In this document: piece after piece, positions 17,376 through 24,781 of the stretch | Layout of the letters: each line of letters begins with the position of its first letter | Numbering within the stretch: the first letter of the stretch is position 1 | IMG/VR virus record: IMGVR_UViG_3300026488_000001 | Coordinates: 1-64,000 of that record | DNA from: a virus | DNA: 64,000 nt | Strand: one strand, 5' to 3' | Notes under the pieces: generated by a model | The model's input: only the letters and a program-made list of their open reading frames with translations | Database searches by the model: none | Told to the model about the DNA's origin: nothing | Position numbers and translations under genes: made by a program

Positions 17376-17651
17376 TTAATTCAATTTAGCATTAACAATT
17401 TGGTTTACTATCATTTCAAACTTTTTCTGATCATTACTTACTATTGCATTAATAATATCCTCAATAATAGCTTCAAAAGTTTTTAAATCGATTACCAACC
17501 TTTCATTATCAAGTAAAAGAGGTTGCTCAACAGAAGCAACCTCTACAATAGCCATAATCTTATTATCGGTTAATAATTGAGAATACTTGTTTTGTAGGTA
17601 TTCTTTTTCATCTTCTGGTAGGTTAGGATTAACATAAACTATTTTAAACAT
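17376..17651 (-). CDS. Small unknown protein
   Basis: The gene encodes 91 residues with a helical C-terminal half rich in I, V and N. AGGAGGATAAA precedes the ATG. It is one base from the SSB gene and could be an accessory recombination factor; no motif supports this. Confidence 0.55.
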   Translation of the reverse strand: MFKIVYVNPNLPEDEKEYLQNKYSQLLTDNKIMAIVEVASVEQPLLLDNERLVIDLKTFEAIIEDIINAIVSNDQKKFEMIVNQIVNAKLN

Positions 17652-17652
17652 T

Positions 17653-18591
17653 TTATCCTCCTTTTTGACTTGCTTGTCTACATTCTATTTCATGAATACA
17701 GATCATACATCTTGTATCATCTTCATTAAACTGTCCAAAACATTCTGGTGCTCCTGGAGGCTTTTGAACAGAAGATTGGTTAGATTTAACCTGAGATTCA
17801 ACTGGTTGAGAAGTTGGAGTAGGCTTACTTACATAAGTAGTTTCAGGTTTGATTTGCTTGGGAGACTCTATAATAGAAGTTCCTGTATCAAGTAATCCAG
17901 CTTTTTCCTTAACAACTATTTCAATTTTTTCAGCTATTTTATTAGCTGTTATAAGATATTCATCATCAGGATGTCTCCAAATCTTAGTAAGATCAAAACA
18001 TTGCTCTGCTATCTGGTTAATTTCATCATCAGTAGATGCTATTGGAGATGGTTTAGGGATAATATCAAACCTAAGTTGATTATTTTCTTGTCTCGTAACT
18101 TTGACCCAAAATCCGGTATAAGGATCAGTAATATCTCCTACCTCATCATCTCCAATAGTTTGCAAGAACCAAACAATTCCTGATTTAGGCATTCCAAGAA
18201 TATAAGGAAGTCCTGAAATGTAATTAGGGTCATCTTTAATTAAAATATTAAAGAACCCCCTCATTGAAGCAAACCATTGACTAACAAGTTCGTCTCCAAA
18301 CTTCCTTTTCAGTTCTTCAATCTTTTTACAAATCGGACATTCAAGACCCCAAGTTTTAAGACAAGTAAAATTGAGTGTCCCTTCTTCAGGACTTGGAACT
18401 TGATAGTGTTTATAAAGTTTGAAAAAAGGTAGATTCATTTCTCCAACAGGAGGGAGAAATCTAATTTTAAGTGTTTCTCCTTTTTCAGGAAGAGAAGCCC
18501 ATCTGTAGTCAGATTGAGGTTGTTTCTGGTTTTGGAATTGCTCTTGAAGTTTCTTGATTTCATTCAAATCAAGTTTTTTAAATCCTGCCAT
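17653..18591 (-). CDS. gp32-like single-stranded DNA-binding protein
   Basis: The 312-residue protein resembles T4 gp32-type SSBs. It has YRWASLPEKGETLKIRFLPP, then KHYQVPSP, a zinc-type Cys pair ECPIC (about 83-87), and beta-rich segments (GFFNILIKD, WFLQTIGDD, GFWVKVTR). A Pro/Ser/Gln linker precedes a second Cys cluster at the C-terminus (C-x10-C-x2-C-x5-C, about 284-304), unlike the acidic tail of T4 gp32. ATG at 18591 (GGAGGATAGAGTT upstream) is chosen over one inside the upstream gene. Confidence 0.8.
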   Translation of the reverse strand: MAGFKKLDLNEIKKLQEQFQNQKQPQSDYRWASLPEKGETLKIRFLPPVGEMNLPFFKLYKHYQVPSPEEGTLNFTCLKTWGLECPICKKIEELKRKFGDELVSQWFASMRGFFNILIKDDPNYISGLPYILGMPKSGIVWFLQTIGDDEVGDITDPYTGFWVKVTRQENNQLRFDIIPKPSPIASTDDEINQIAEQCFDLTKIWRHPDDEYLITANKIAEKIEIVVKEKAGLLDTGTSIIESPKQIKPETTYVSKPTPTSQPVESQVKSNQSSVQKPPGAPECFGQFNEDDTRCMICIHEIECRQASQKGG

Positions 18592-18616
18592 AACTCTATC
18601 CTCCTTTATAAAAGTT

Positions 18617-18811
18617 TTAAAATCCATTTAGAATATTATTTTTCAACCATTCTCTTGCTTCCTTTTCACTATCAAAAGACTTTCCTTTAATAAAATCTTC
18701 ATCTCCAAAAGAGAAAACCCATCTATATTTTTCTTTTTCCAACACCAAAAATATATCCGTAACAAGGTTAAGATTAACAAATAGATTTTCACTAACCTCT
18801 ACCCACTTCAC
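18617..18811 (-). CDS. Small unknown protein (GTG start)
   Basis: The gene encodes 64 residues starting with GTG after GAGGTGAAATT. It has the pattern of a small beta-sheet protein with one C-terminal helix (SEKEAREWLKNNI). It overlaps no neighbour in the chosen frame and precedes the SSB gene. Function unknown. Confidence 0.55.
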   Translation of the reverse strand: MKWVEVSENLFVNLNLVTDIFLVLEKEKYRWVFSFGDEDFIKGKSFDSEKEAREWLKNNILNGF

Positions 18812-18820
18812 AATTTCACC

Positions 18821-19015
18821 TCAATAAAGTTTTATTTCCGGTGCATAACGATTAAGAATAGAAACAAACTCTTCTATAGTCTTTACTTGGCTAATTTCAG
18901 CCAACATAGCAATAATTTTATTTTCTTCTCCTTTCTTCATAAGAAGAAATTTAGCAATTTTCAAAATTTTATTCGGGTCTGAATACTTCTTTTTTGTATT
19001 TAACCATACTTCCAT
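18821..19015 (-). CDS. Small helical protein, first gene after P1 copy b
   Basis: The gene encodes 64 residues; ATG at 19015 follows GGAGGTAAGA. It is predicted helical with no motif. It lies 26 bp downstream of a P1 element and so heads the SSB-RecA-UvsW transcription unit. Confidence 0.6.
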   Translation of the reverse strand: MEVWLNTKKKYSDPNKILKIAKFLLMKKGEENKIIAMLAEISQVKTIEEFVSILNRYAPEIKLY

Positions 19016-19040
19016 TCTTACCTCCATTTCAGCATTTAAC

Positions 19041-19073
19041 AAACTAAAGTCATCAACACAAGAAATTCAGGTT
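19041..19073 (-). promoter_or_regulatory. P1 element (copy b)
   Basis: Minus-strand AACCTGAATTTCT, 8 nt, TGACTTTAGTTT. It lies just upstream of the leftward SSB/RecA operon and immediately downstream of the gene broken by the insertion sequence. Confidence 0.7.
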
Positions 19074-19189
19074 ATATTAGTCTTGTAATATCGTCTACGG
19101 TAGTGTAATAATTGAAAACAGCAATAGCTAACTTTTTCTTATTGTCTTTGTGCTTTTCAAGGATTTCATCATAATACTTCCAAATTAAA

Positions 19190-19330
19190 CTACCCCCATT
19201 GAAATAGGGGGATTTCGTAGTCTCCACTACCCTTCGTGGGGTTACTTGGGGGACTACAAGCTGGTTTATCAGCTTCTCCCGTCGCAACGGGTATCCAGCT
19301 GTTAACTCTCCCTCTGACCCACTTGAAGTG
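19190..19330 (-). ncRNA. Predicted omega RNA (reRNA) at the IS right end
   Basis: The 3' end of tnpB carries dense GC-rich stems. CCCCC/GGGGG lies next to the end (19192-19209). Beyond it, GTAGTC (19217-19222) pairs with GACTAC (19252-19257) around an inner CCAC/GTGG stem. This is where TnpB omega RNAs arise; the guide would be the phage sequence just outside 19190. Exact ends are not determined. Confidence 0.4.
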
Positions 19331-20524
19331 GTAGAGGGAAACAGTTTCAAGGGAGAGATTTTCTTTCCCTCCCTTCAATATGTTAACAGCTCCGTTTAAA
19401 TCTGCGTTTACCTCCCCACAATTAGGACAGATTACATAATGTTGATGCGGTCTCCTAACAGAACTACCACACTTAAAGCACTTTGAGCTTGTATAGTATT
19501 CTGGAATCGGTTCAAACCCGATTCCAGCTGAGGTTAACTTTTCTTTGAGTCTCTTTACTACGTAATCTCTTATCCAAAAATTGTGTAGGAGAACGTTTAG
19601 TTTCCCAAAATCCTTACCTTCCCTGATTCCCGTTAAGTTTCCTACATAAACTTTCTTAACTCCTCTTGAAGTGCAGATTTCTACTACATAGTTGAGCATT
19701 GCGTTAATGGACTGTTTTAATCTCCTGTCTCTTTTGACATATAGCTTTTGGAGTCTCTTTGAAGTGTAAGTTCCACTTTTGTTAAGAACAGACTGACACT
19801 CAGCTATTCTCCTGTTCCACCTCTTGTAGTCCTTGATTAGTTCTCTGCTTTTAAACTGGAAAACTTCTATTCCGTTATCGGTTTCTACCGCAAGAGTTAG
19901 GAAGTTGCGAATTCCAAGGTCTATCCCTGCTAACTTTTCTCCTCTCGGTTTCTTTTCTGGTTCTTCCAGATTAACGGTTACATAGCACCACCACTCTCCG
20001 GCTTTACAGAATACTTCGGCTCTACCAAAACTTTTAATGTTCTCATAAGGAATAGAATATTTTGCTTTGACCTTCAGTCTTTTACTGCTTATATCTTTCG
20101 GAACTGTTAGTTCAAAGGAAAACTTCCCTAAGCGGTAGCTTCTGCTACACTTAACATAGATATTCATTGGAATAGTTTGGTTTTTCTTTCGGTTCTTCTT
20201 GTATTTCGGTGGAGAAACTTTCTTTATGTGGGAGGGTAGTTTCCCTTCTAATTTTTTGAGCTTCAAAAATGACTTCCAGTCTTCTGAGAGCTTTTTCAGA
20301 ACTTCTTGTGCTATGTCTGAGGGAAGAGACTTATACTCTGGTAGGTCTTTTGCTAAACTGTAGATAGCTCCGTTGCTGACTCTAACTTTCCCAAAAGAGA
20401 AATACTGTTGTCTCAAAATGTAGTTAACACGATTGTAAAGGTAGCTACATCTTAATTGAAGTCTTCTTAACTTCTGTCTTTCTTCTCCAGTAGGATAGAG
20501 TCTAACCTTGATTATTCGTTTCAT
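19190..20524 (-). CDS. tnpB: TnpB RNA-guided nuclease
   Basis: The 444-residue protein has the TnpB layout. There is a helical N-terminal WED/REC part (KVRLYPTGEERQKLRRLQ), RuvC-I AGIDLGIRNFLTLA (Asp), RuvC-II region KKVYVGNLTGIREG, a zinc finger CFKCG...CPNCG, and RuvC-III NADLNGAVNIL (Asp). At the usual RuvC-II Glu position the sequence has Gly (VGNL), as in some IS605 OrfB proteins where the acidic residue is displaced; activity is therefore not certain. TnpB cuts DNA guided by an RNA from the element's right end. The C-terminal about 40 residues are encoded by that right end. Confidence 0.92.
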   Translation of the reverse strand: MKRIIKVRLYPTGEERQKLRRLQLRCSYLYNRVNYILRQQYFSFGKVRVSNGAIYSLAKDLPEYKSLPSDIAQEVLKKLSEDWKSFLKLKKLEGKLPSHIKKVSPPKYKKNRKKNQTIPMNIYVKCSRSYRLGKFSFELTVPKDISSKRLKVKAKYSIPYENIKSFGRAEVFCKAGEWWCYVTVNLEEPEKKPRGEKLAGIDLGIRNFLTLAVETDNGIEVFQFKSRELIKDYKRWNRRIAECQSVLNKSGTYTSKRLQKLYVKRDRRLKQSINAMLNYVVEICTSRGVKKVYVGNLTGIREGKDFGKLNVLLHNFWIRDYVVKRLKEKLTSAGIGFEPIPEYYTSSKCFKCGSSVRRPHQHYVICPNCGEVNADLNGAVNILKGGKENLSLETVSLYHFKWVRGRVNSWIPVATGEADKPACSPPSNPTKGSGDYEIPLFQWG

Positions 20525-20565
20525 AGTTCTGAATTTAATTCCAACAGCTTGTATTTCAAGTCTTT

Positions 20566-20606
20566 GCGGTCTCCTCCCCTCTTTGAAAAGAGGGGCTTCC
20601 GACCGC
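20566..20606 (-). repeat. Left-end hairpin of the IS605-type element
   Basis: An outer stem GCGGTC/GACCGC and an inner stem CCCCTCTTT/AAAGAGGGG form a long imperfect hairpin upstream of tnpB. Subterminal hairpins are the recognition sites for IS200/IS605 transposases. Confidence 0.7.
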
Positions 20607-20691
20607 TAAAGGAGTTCTGTGAAAATAACATAGTATAAATTGTTTCTCTAATTTGTCTTCTCCAACCCATAATACACCTCCTCTTCAAAGT

Positions 20692-22914
20692 TTAAGCAAC
20701 CATTTTAGTAATTACATAAGATTTAGCACTTATTAACTTTCCTTTATCTTCCCACCATAACCAGTCATAACTTCGCAATTTCTTTCCAAATAACTTTTCC
20801 CATTCATCTACTACATCAGCAACAGCTTTAGTAACCCAATACCACATATTTTTAACCCATTGATGTTCAAGTTCATTTTCTACCCATTCAGCGTACCAAG
20901 TAACTTTTATCTCTTCAAAAAAGGTATTCAACGCTTTTCTAATATTAGGGGGTAATCCTTTAAAAGAAGTTTCCTTTAATTCTTCTTCACTTATACCTTC
21001 ATACCAAACTACCAATCCTCCTCTTTTCCGTTTAAATACAAATCCTAATCTTTCTAATTCCATTCTTATAGCTTTCCAAACTTTTGACTTTGAGACTATT
21101 TCTTTAGGAATATACTTTGTAACTCTTACAGGTTTTCCTTTCTTTTTTGTAAGTGCTTTTATTAACATAACTGTATAATTAGAAACTTCTTCAAAATGAG
21201 TATAAAGGTATTTATTGTGAATTTGATATTTTTTAATCAATTCTCTGATTTTTGTTCTATCAAAATCAGGTTTAAAATTCCTAATTATAAAATAAAGAAT
21301 CTTAATTAACCAAGAAATGTGAAGGCAAGGTCTACCATCACTTGTATAAGAGACTATATACCTAAATTCTTTAGGTAAATGTCTTAATGCATTTTCAGAT
21401 TGGAAGTAGAAAAACTCAGGATTATTATCATACAGGAAAATATCCATCGGAGTTTTTTCGTTAGGAGATAAAGAAATTTGATAGTATTTTCCAATAACAT
21501 TTCCGTCTTTATCATATTGCTTATACTCCTTAAAAGGAAAACCTACCATATCAGAAAGTTCTCTTATTAATCCAATAATACCTTCTCCATAGTATTTAAC
21601 TTCTTTTTTAAGGAAACTATTAAGTTTTCCTTTTACAGTAGCACAAGCCAAACTTCTCAAGTTCTCTCTCAAAGCAGTTTCAGATTTGCTCTGAGATTTA
21701 CATATTTGGCCATTATTGAATTTTCTCCTACCTTCAAAGGGTTTGGTATTTGATTCATCTTTTAAAGCCTCAGAATCGCCAATTTTTTCACTTTCTTTAA
21801 CTTGAATTGAAAAAAGTTTCTTAGATGTAAGTTTTCCGTGTTTCTCTTCAAAGTACTTTAGAAGTTTCTCTCCACTCACATAAGTTCGTATGTAAAGAAA
21901 ACCTGAATTCTTAACATAATTCTTCCTACCTTCTCTTGTAAGTTGATGTTCTTTTAATCTATCGTGAAGTTCTTTTACAGGTTCTCTTTCTGTCAAGGTT
22001 TCATTAGTAAAAAGAACACTAGCAAGTGCAACATAAGAAACTTCTTCAATAGGATACGGTGAAGAGAATATCAATCTTGCAGGTTCGTAAATAGAAATGT
22101 CAGCAAGCCCTTTTAGTTCAATTTGCATATAATTAAGAATTCTATCAAGTTCGATCTTATCTTTAACCTTAAGTGGAATAAAAATATGAACCCCTTTTCC
22201 TGATTTTGAAGTTTGTTTCAAGTAGTAAGTAACTTTTCCAAAAAAAGTTTCTCTTACTGAAGAGAAGAATTCTATAATTTGATCCTCATTATCTATATCA
22301 ATGCATAGCATTGTAATTGTATTTTCTGGCCTATAAGCATTTTCCTTATTTCTCTTATTATTTTCAAAAACATAAGGAGTATAGAACTTGCCTTTAGCCC
22401 TCATAAGTTTCATAAAGTCATCTATTGAGATTTCCTTTGTAAAGGATTTTCCCATATTCACAGTTGAACCAATACCAATTATAATTTTCTTGTCTTCCTT
22501 CATTATCTCGTTAATATTAAACCAACCTGGTGGTAAATCTACAATATCAGGAGAAGCTGGAAGATGAATTCCATATTGAAAAGAAGTTTTACCCCATTCA
22601 AAATGGATTGGTCTTGTATACCTCAAACCATTTTCCGTCTCAAATTCACAAACTTCTACTCCAGAATCATCGTTTTCTATATCTTTTGTGAGAATAGCAT
22701 TATCAACATACCACTTTAGAGCTTGTTTATCGTGTCCTAACCAGTATTCATAATACTTTTCAGCATCTTCATAAGACTTAAAAGTAAGGAAAGTTTGATT
22801 AGTCTTTTTATCTTTGAACCGAGTAAGAATTATTCCTGATATACTATCTTTCTCTTCTCCAACCTTTTCATATCTTGATACTTTGTATATTCTCTTGACT
22901 TTGTATGTAAGCAT
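20692..22914 (-). CDS. Archaeo-eukaryotic primase (AEP/PrimPol)-like protein
   Basis: In this 740-residue protein, residues about 195-310 show AEP motifs. Motif I is MLCIDIDNED (D-x-D), motif II is SKSGKGVHIFIPL (the SG-x-x-H pattern), and a third region is EPARLIFSSPYPI. A polar linker (about 370-420) and a large, aromatic C-terminal part without recognised motifs follow. No helicase domain is present. The phage also has a DnaG-type primase, so this enzyme may prime replication at a special site or act as a PrimPol. It lies downstream of two P1 and two P2 elements. An antisense copy of the P3 element is embedded at 21689-21731. Confidence 0.65.
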   Translation of the reverse strand: MLTYKVKRIYKVSRYEKVGEEKDSISGIILTRFKDKKTNQTFLTFKSYEDAEKYYEYWLGHDKQALKWYVDNAILTKDIENDDSGVEVCEFETENGLRYTRPIHFEWGKTSFQYGIHLPASPDIVDLPPGWFNINEIMKEDKKIIIGIGSTVNMGKSFTKEISIDDFMKLMRAKGKFYTPYVFENNKRNKENAYRPENTITMLCIDIDNEDQIIEFFSSVRETFFGKVTYYLKQTSKSGKGVHIFIPLKVKDKIELDRILNYMQIELKGLADISIYEPARLIFSSPYPIEEVSYVALASVLFTNETLTEREPVKELHDRLKEHQLTREGRKNYVKNSGFLYIRTYVSGEKLLKYFEEKHGKLTSKKLFSIQVKESEKIGDSEALKDESNTKPFEGRRKFNNGQICKSQSKSETALRENLRSLACATVKGKLNSFLKKEVKYYGEGIIGLIRELSDMVGFPFKEYKQYDKDGNVIGKYYQISLSPNEKTPMDIFLYDNNPEFFYFQSENALRHLPKEFRYIVSYTSDGRPCLHISWLIKILYFIIRNFKPDFDRTKIRELIKKYQIHNKYLYTHFEEVSNYTVMLIKALTKKKGKPVRVTKYIPKEIVSKSKVWKAIRMELERLGFVFKRKRGGLVVWYEGISEEELKETSFKGLPPNIRKALNTFFEEIKVTWYAEWVENELEHQWVKNMWYWVTKAVADVVDEWEKLFGKKLRSYDWLWWEDKGKLISAKSYVITKMVA
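21689..21731 (+). repeat. P3 element (copy c), antisense within the AEP-like gene
   Basis: Plus-strand CTCTGAGATT, one base, then ACATATTTGGCCATTAT and nATTTTCT. It is nearly identical to the elements at 62401 and 63942, which are intergenic. Here it lies inside a leftward gene but is read on the plus strand. Confidence 0.6.
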
Positions 22915-22943
22915 TTATTACACCTCCTAATCTAATACTTATT

Positions 22944-22975
22944 AAAGTAAAGTCAGTAAGATTAGAAATTCAGGT
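22944..22975 (-). promoter_or_regulatory. P1 element (copy c)
   Basis: Minus-strand AACCTGAATTTCT, 8 nt, TGACTTTACTTT, about 30 bp before the start of the AEP-like gene. It lies in a 348-bp non-coding control region (22915-23262) that otherwise holds only P1 copy d, two P2 elements and AT-rich sequence. Confidence 0.7.
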
Positions 22976-23003
22976 TAGTAACTTACTCTTTCTCTTTTCA
23001 TAA

Positions 23004-23035
23004 GAACTAAAGTCAATTGGGTTAGAAATTCAGGT
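23004..23035 (-). promoter_or_regulatory. P1 element (copy d)
   Basis: Minus-strand AACCTGAATTTCT, 8 nt, TGACTTTAGTTC. This is the second P1 copy in the control region of the AEP-like gene, 60 bp from copy c. Confidence 0.7.
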
Positions 23036-23073
23036 TAAGGTAGTAAACTATTTTTACTCATAGATTTCTCTAA

Positions 23074-23132
23074 CATTTCATAAACTTCTAATAATCATTG
23101 TAATACTTATAAAACCTACTGAAAATAGGGGG
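23074..23132 (-). promoter_or_regulatory. P2 element: sigma70-like promoter with conserved leader
   Basis: Minus strand: TATTTTCAGTAGG, then TTTTATAAGTATTACAAT, then TTATTAGAAGTTTATGAAA. TTTTCA and TACAAT lie 17 bp apart as -35 and -10 hexamers. Conservation continues about 25 bp beyond the -10. It points towards the AEP-like gene. Confidence 0.65.
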
Positions 23133-23190
23133 TCTATTTATTAACCAATTTATATTCTAAATCTAACTTTAGATAACTCATATTTACTAA

Positions 23191-23250
23191 TCTTTATAAA
23201 ACTCTAATAAGTATTGTAAATCAAGTAAAACCTACTGAAAATAGAGAGAA
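23191..23250 (-). promoter_or_regulatory. P2 element: sigma70-like promoter with conserved leader
   Basis: Minus strand: CTATTTTCAGTAGG, TTTTACTTGATTTACAAT, ACTTATTAGAGTTTTATAAA. This is the same element as at 23074. It starts just after the stop of the Mor-like gene and points leftward. Confidence 0.65.
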
Positions 23251-23262
23251 ATATTACTTATA

Positions 23263-24336
23263 CTATAACATCTTAAGTACTTCATTAGTAAGTTTAATTA
23301 GTTCTTCTAATCCTTTTACTTCTTGTTTAGAAAGGGATTTATATAGTTCTAAAGCAGTCTTAGAGTTCTTTCTAAGTTTATCTTCTATTTCAGCCATTCT
23401 TTGAGATATTAAGGAATCTTGAGCTTCAATCATTTTGGTTATTTTAGATAATGCTATTATCAAGTTTTTCTTTTCATAGTTAGTAAGTTTGATTTGATTA
23501 AGAATGGAGAGAACGAGTTTTAAATCTTGTCTCTTGATATTGTATTTCTGGGAAAGTTCTTTAAGAGATTTTCCTTTAATGTTATGTTCATAAAAGAGAA
23601 TTATGAGAGGGATGATTTTTTGAAGTTCTGAATAAGATGGAATTCTTACTGTTTGTCCTCCAAGTGTAGCTATTACTCTTGCCATTTCGTCTAAGTCTAA
23701 TACAAGGAAAAGTGGGGAAACCATAATCCCTGCTAATACTCTTACAAGAGATTCTGAACTTGGCTTATTCATACTTACTTCCCTCCTGTTAGATATGTAA
23801 TGAATGAGTTTTAGAATAGTTCTTACAATTTCAAGTTTTCTATGAGAAATATCACAAGATACTCTTGTGTAGATTGTTATATCAAATTCAGTTGATAGTT
23901 CTGTAAGGATTTGGATTTCTGCTTTAGTTAAGTGTGGGAATAGTATTTTTAACATTTCTTTTGGTTCTATGTATAAATCGTCCAAGTTGTTATCCTGATC
24001 TTCGTAATAAATTTCTACTTTCAATGTATCATCATAACTAACATCTCTTGGATGAGAATATTTCTTTAGTAAGGAGAGTAAATACTTTTTTAAGTAAGCT
24101 GACCAGAAATCTACCTTTAATCCTTTTTTAACTTCTATGAATACATCTAAAGCAAGTTGAGGAGAGATTTCATCAAAGTTTAACCCTTTAACAAAAGGGT
24201 ATTGACTAAAGTGAGTTCCTAATAAATCCCTTATCAACTTGGTAAGAGTATCTAAGAAAGTTAAAACATTATCTTCATTATCTAACTTATCCTGTAACTC
24301 AGATAATATTCTGTTGTATTCATTGAACTCTACCAT
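23263..24336 (-). CDS. Mor-like transcription regulator with a sigma-like N-terminal part
   Basis: In this 357-residue protein, residues about 215-285 (ARVIATLGGQTVRIPS, then LKELSQKYNIKRQDLKLVLSIL) match the Mor/C activator pattern: a GG-x-T-x-x-IPS turn followed by a helix-turn-helix. The N-terminal 170 residues are helical. A segment with LTKAEIQILTEL and ISHRKLEIVRTILKLI recalls a sigma region 4 helix-turn-helix, but only weakly. The C-terminal 70 residues are a charged coiled coil. Its position at the origin of the leftward arm, behind its own P2 promoter, fits a master regulator. GGAGGATAGG precedes the ATG. Confidence 0.65.
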   Translation of the reverse strand: MVEFNEYNRILSELQDKLDNEDNVLTFLDTLTKLIRDLLGTHFSQYPFVKGLNFDEISPQLALDVFIEVKKGLKVDFWSAYLKKYLLSLLKKYSHPRDVSYDDTLKVEIYYEDQDNNLDDLYIEPKEMLKILFPHLTKAEIQILTELSTEFDITIYTRVSCDISHRKLEIVRTILKLIHYISNRREVSMNKPSSESLVRVLAGIMVSPLFLVLDLDEMARVIATLGGQTVRIPSYSELQKIIPLIILFYEHNIKGKSLKELSQKYNIKRQDLKLVLSILNQIKLTNYEKKNLIIALSKITKMIEAQDSLISQRMAEIEDKLRKNSKTALELYKSLSKQEVKGLEELIKLTNEVLKML

Positions 24337-24349
24337 CCTATCCTCCTGA

Positions 24350-24411
24350 GTTTCATAAACTTCTAATAAACATTGTAAATCAATAAAAACCTACTGAAAA
24401 TGGAGAAAGAA
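24350..24411 (-). promoter_or_regulatory. P2 element driving the Mor-like gene
   Basis: Minus strand: CCATTTTCAGTAGG, TTTTTATTGATTTACAAT, GTTTATTAGAAGTTTATGAA, followed directly by the gene's AGGAGG ribosome site. TTTTCA and TACAAT are separated by 17-18 bp. Confidence 0.7.
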
Positions 24412-24618
24412 TTATTCTTGATTATTATCAATAGTAACACTAAACATATATCCATTATCAGTATGAGATACTTTCTTAATCTTAACTAATCCTAATCTAA
24501 TTTCTTCATCGATATTTAACATTGTTATAAGACTGATAATTTGAGCTAAGTAATGTTTATTCATAGGATTGGTAGTAGATAACCATTCTTGCATAGATTG
24601 ATAGGTTTTCTTAGCCAT
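24412..24618 (-). CDS. Small protein at the divergent control region
   Basis: The gene encodes 68 residues; ATG at 24618 follows AAGGAGGATAGT. A helical N-terminal half (MQEWLSTTNP...LAQIISLITML) is followed by strands. It is the first leftward gene after P1 copy e, a place often held by small early regulators. No helix-turn-helix is evident. Confidence 0.6.
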   Translation of the reverse strand: MAKKTYQSMQEWLSTTNPMNKHYLAQIISLITMLNIDEEIRLGLVKIKKVSHTDNGYMFSVTIDNNQE

Positions 24619-24653
24619 ACTATCCTCCTTGGAGTTGTAATTTGGTGTCAAAT

Positions 24654-24684
24654 AATTAAAGTTGATTAATAGAGAAATTCAGGC
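24654..24684 (-). promoter_or_regulatory. P1 element (copy e, leftward)
   Basis: Minus-strand AGCCTGAATTTCT, 8 nt, CAACTTTAATTA: the most divergent copy. Its first half forms a perfect inverted repeat with P1 copy f (GAAATTCAGG at 24674-24683 with CCTGAATTTC at 24694-24703), giving back-to-back promoters. Confidence 0.65.
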
Positions 24685-24691
24685 TGGTAGT

Positions 24692-24725
24692 AACCTGAAT
24701 TTCTTGGGTTGATGACTTTAGTTTA
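24692..24725 (+). promoter_or_regulatory. P1 element (copy f, rightward)
   Basis: Plus-strand AACCTGAATTTCT, TGGGTTGA, TGACTTTAGTTT. It is the upstream one of two tandem rightward copies that open the right arm. Confidence 0.7.
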
Positions 24726-24747
24726 GTAAGAAGAAGTTTAGACAGGT

Positions 24748-24781
24748 AACCTGAATTTCTAAGTAAGTTTACTTTAGTTTA
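24748..24781 (+). promoter_or_regulatory. P1 element (copy g, rightward)
   Basis: Plus-strand AACCTGAATTTCT, AAGTAAGT, TTACTTTAGTTT, 27 bp before the first rightward start codon. If the second box is the -10 region, transcripts would start very near the ribosome site. Confidence 0.7.

Larger units (their letters stand above)
19190..20607 (-). mobile_element. IS200/IS605-family element with tnpB only (IS1341-like)
   Basis: The element consists of tnpB between two hairpin ends: a left-end hairpin at 20566-20606 and nested right-end hairpins at 19192-19257. There is no tnpA, so it is non-autonomous. Base composition is visibly more GC-rich than the flanking phage DNA, suggesting arrival from a host. 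No target duplication is expected for this family, and the flanks fuse in frame at TTTA. Confidence 0.8.
19072..20670 (-). pseudogene. Small phage gene interrupted by the IS605-type element
   Basis: A start with a GAGGAGGTGTATT ribosome site (ATG at 20670) opens MGWRRQIRETIYTMLFSQ... and runs into the element near 20607. On the other side, from about 19188 to the stop at 19072, an in-frame tail reads IWKYYDEILEKHKDNKKKL to ...DDITRLI. Joining the flanks at TTTA gives one frame of about 58 residues. The gene is therefore disrupted unless the element is excised. Function unknown. Confidence 0.65.

Noticed and set aside
19072-19350. A 92-codon frame crossing the IS right end
   Set aside because: A chimera of IS end sequence and the tail of the disrupted gene; its start has no ribosome site. 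Treated as part of the interrupted gene.
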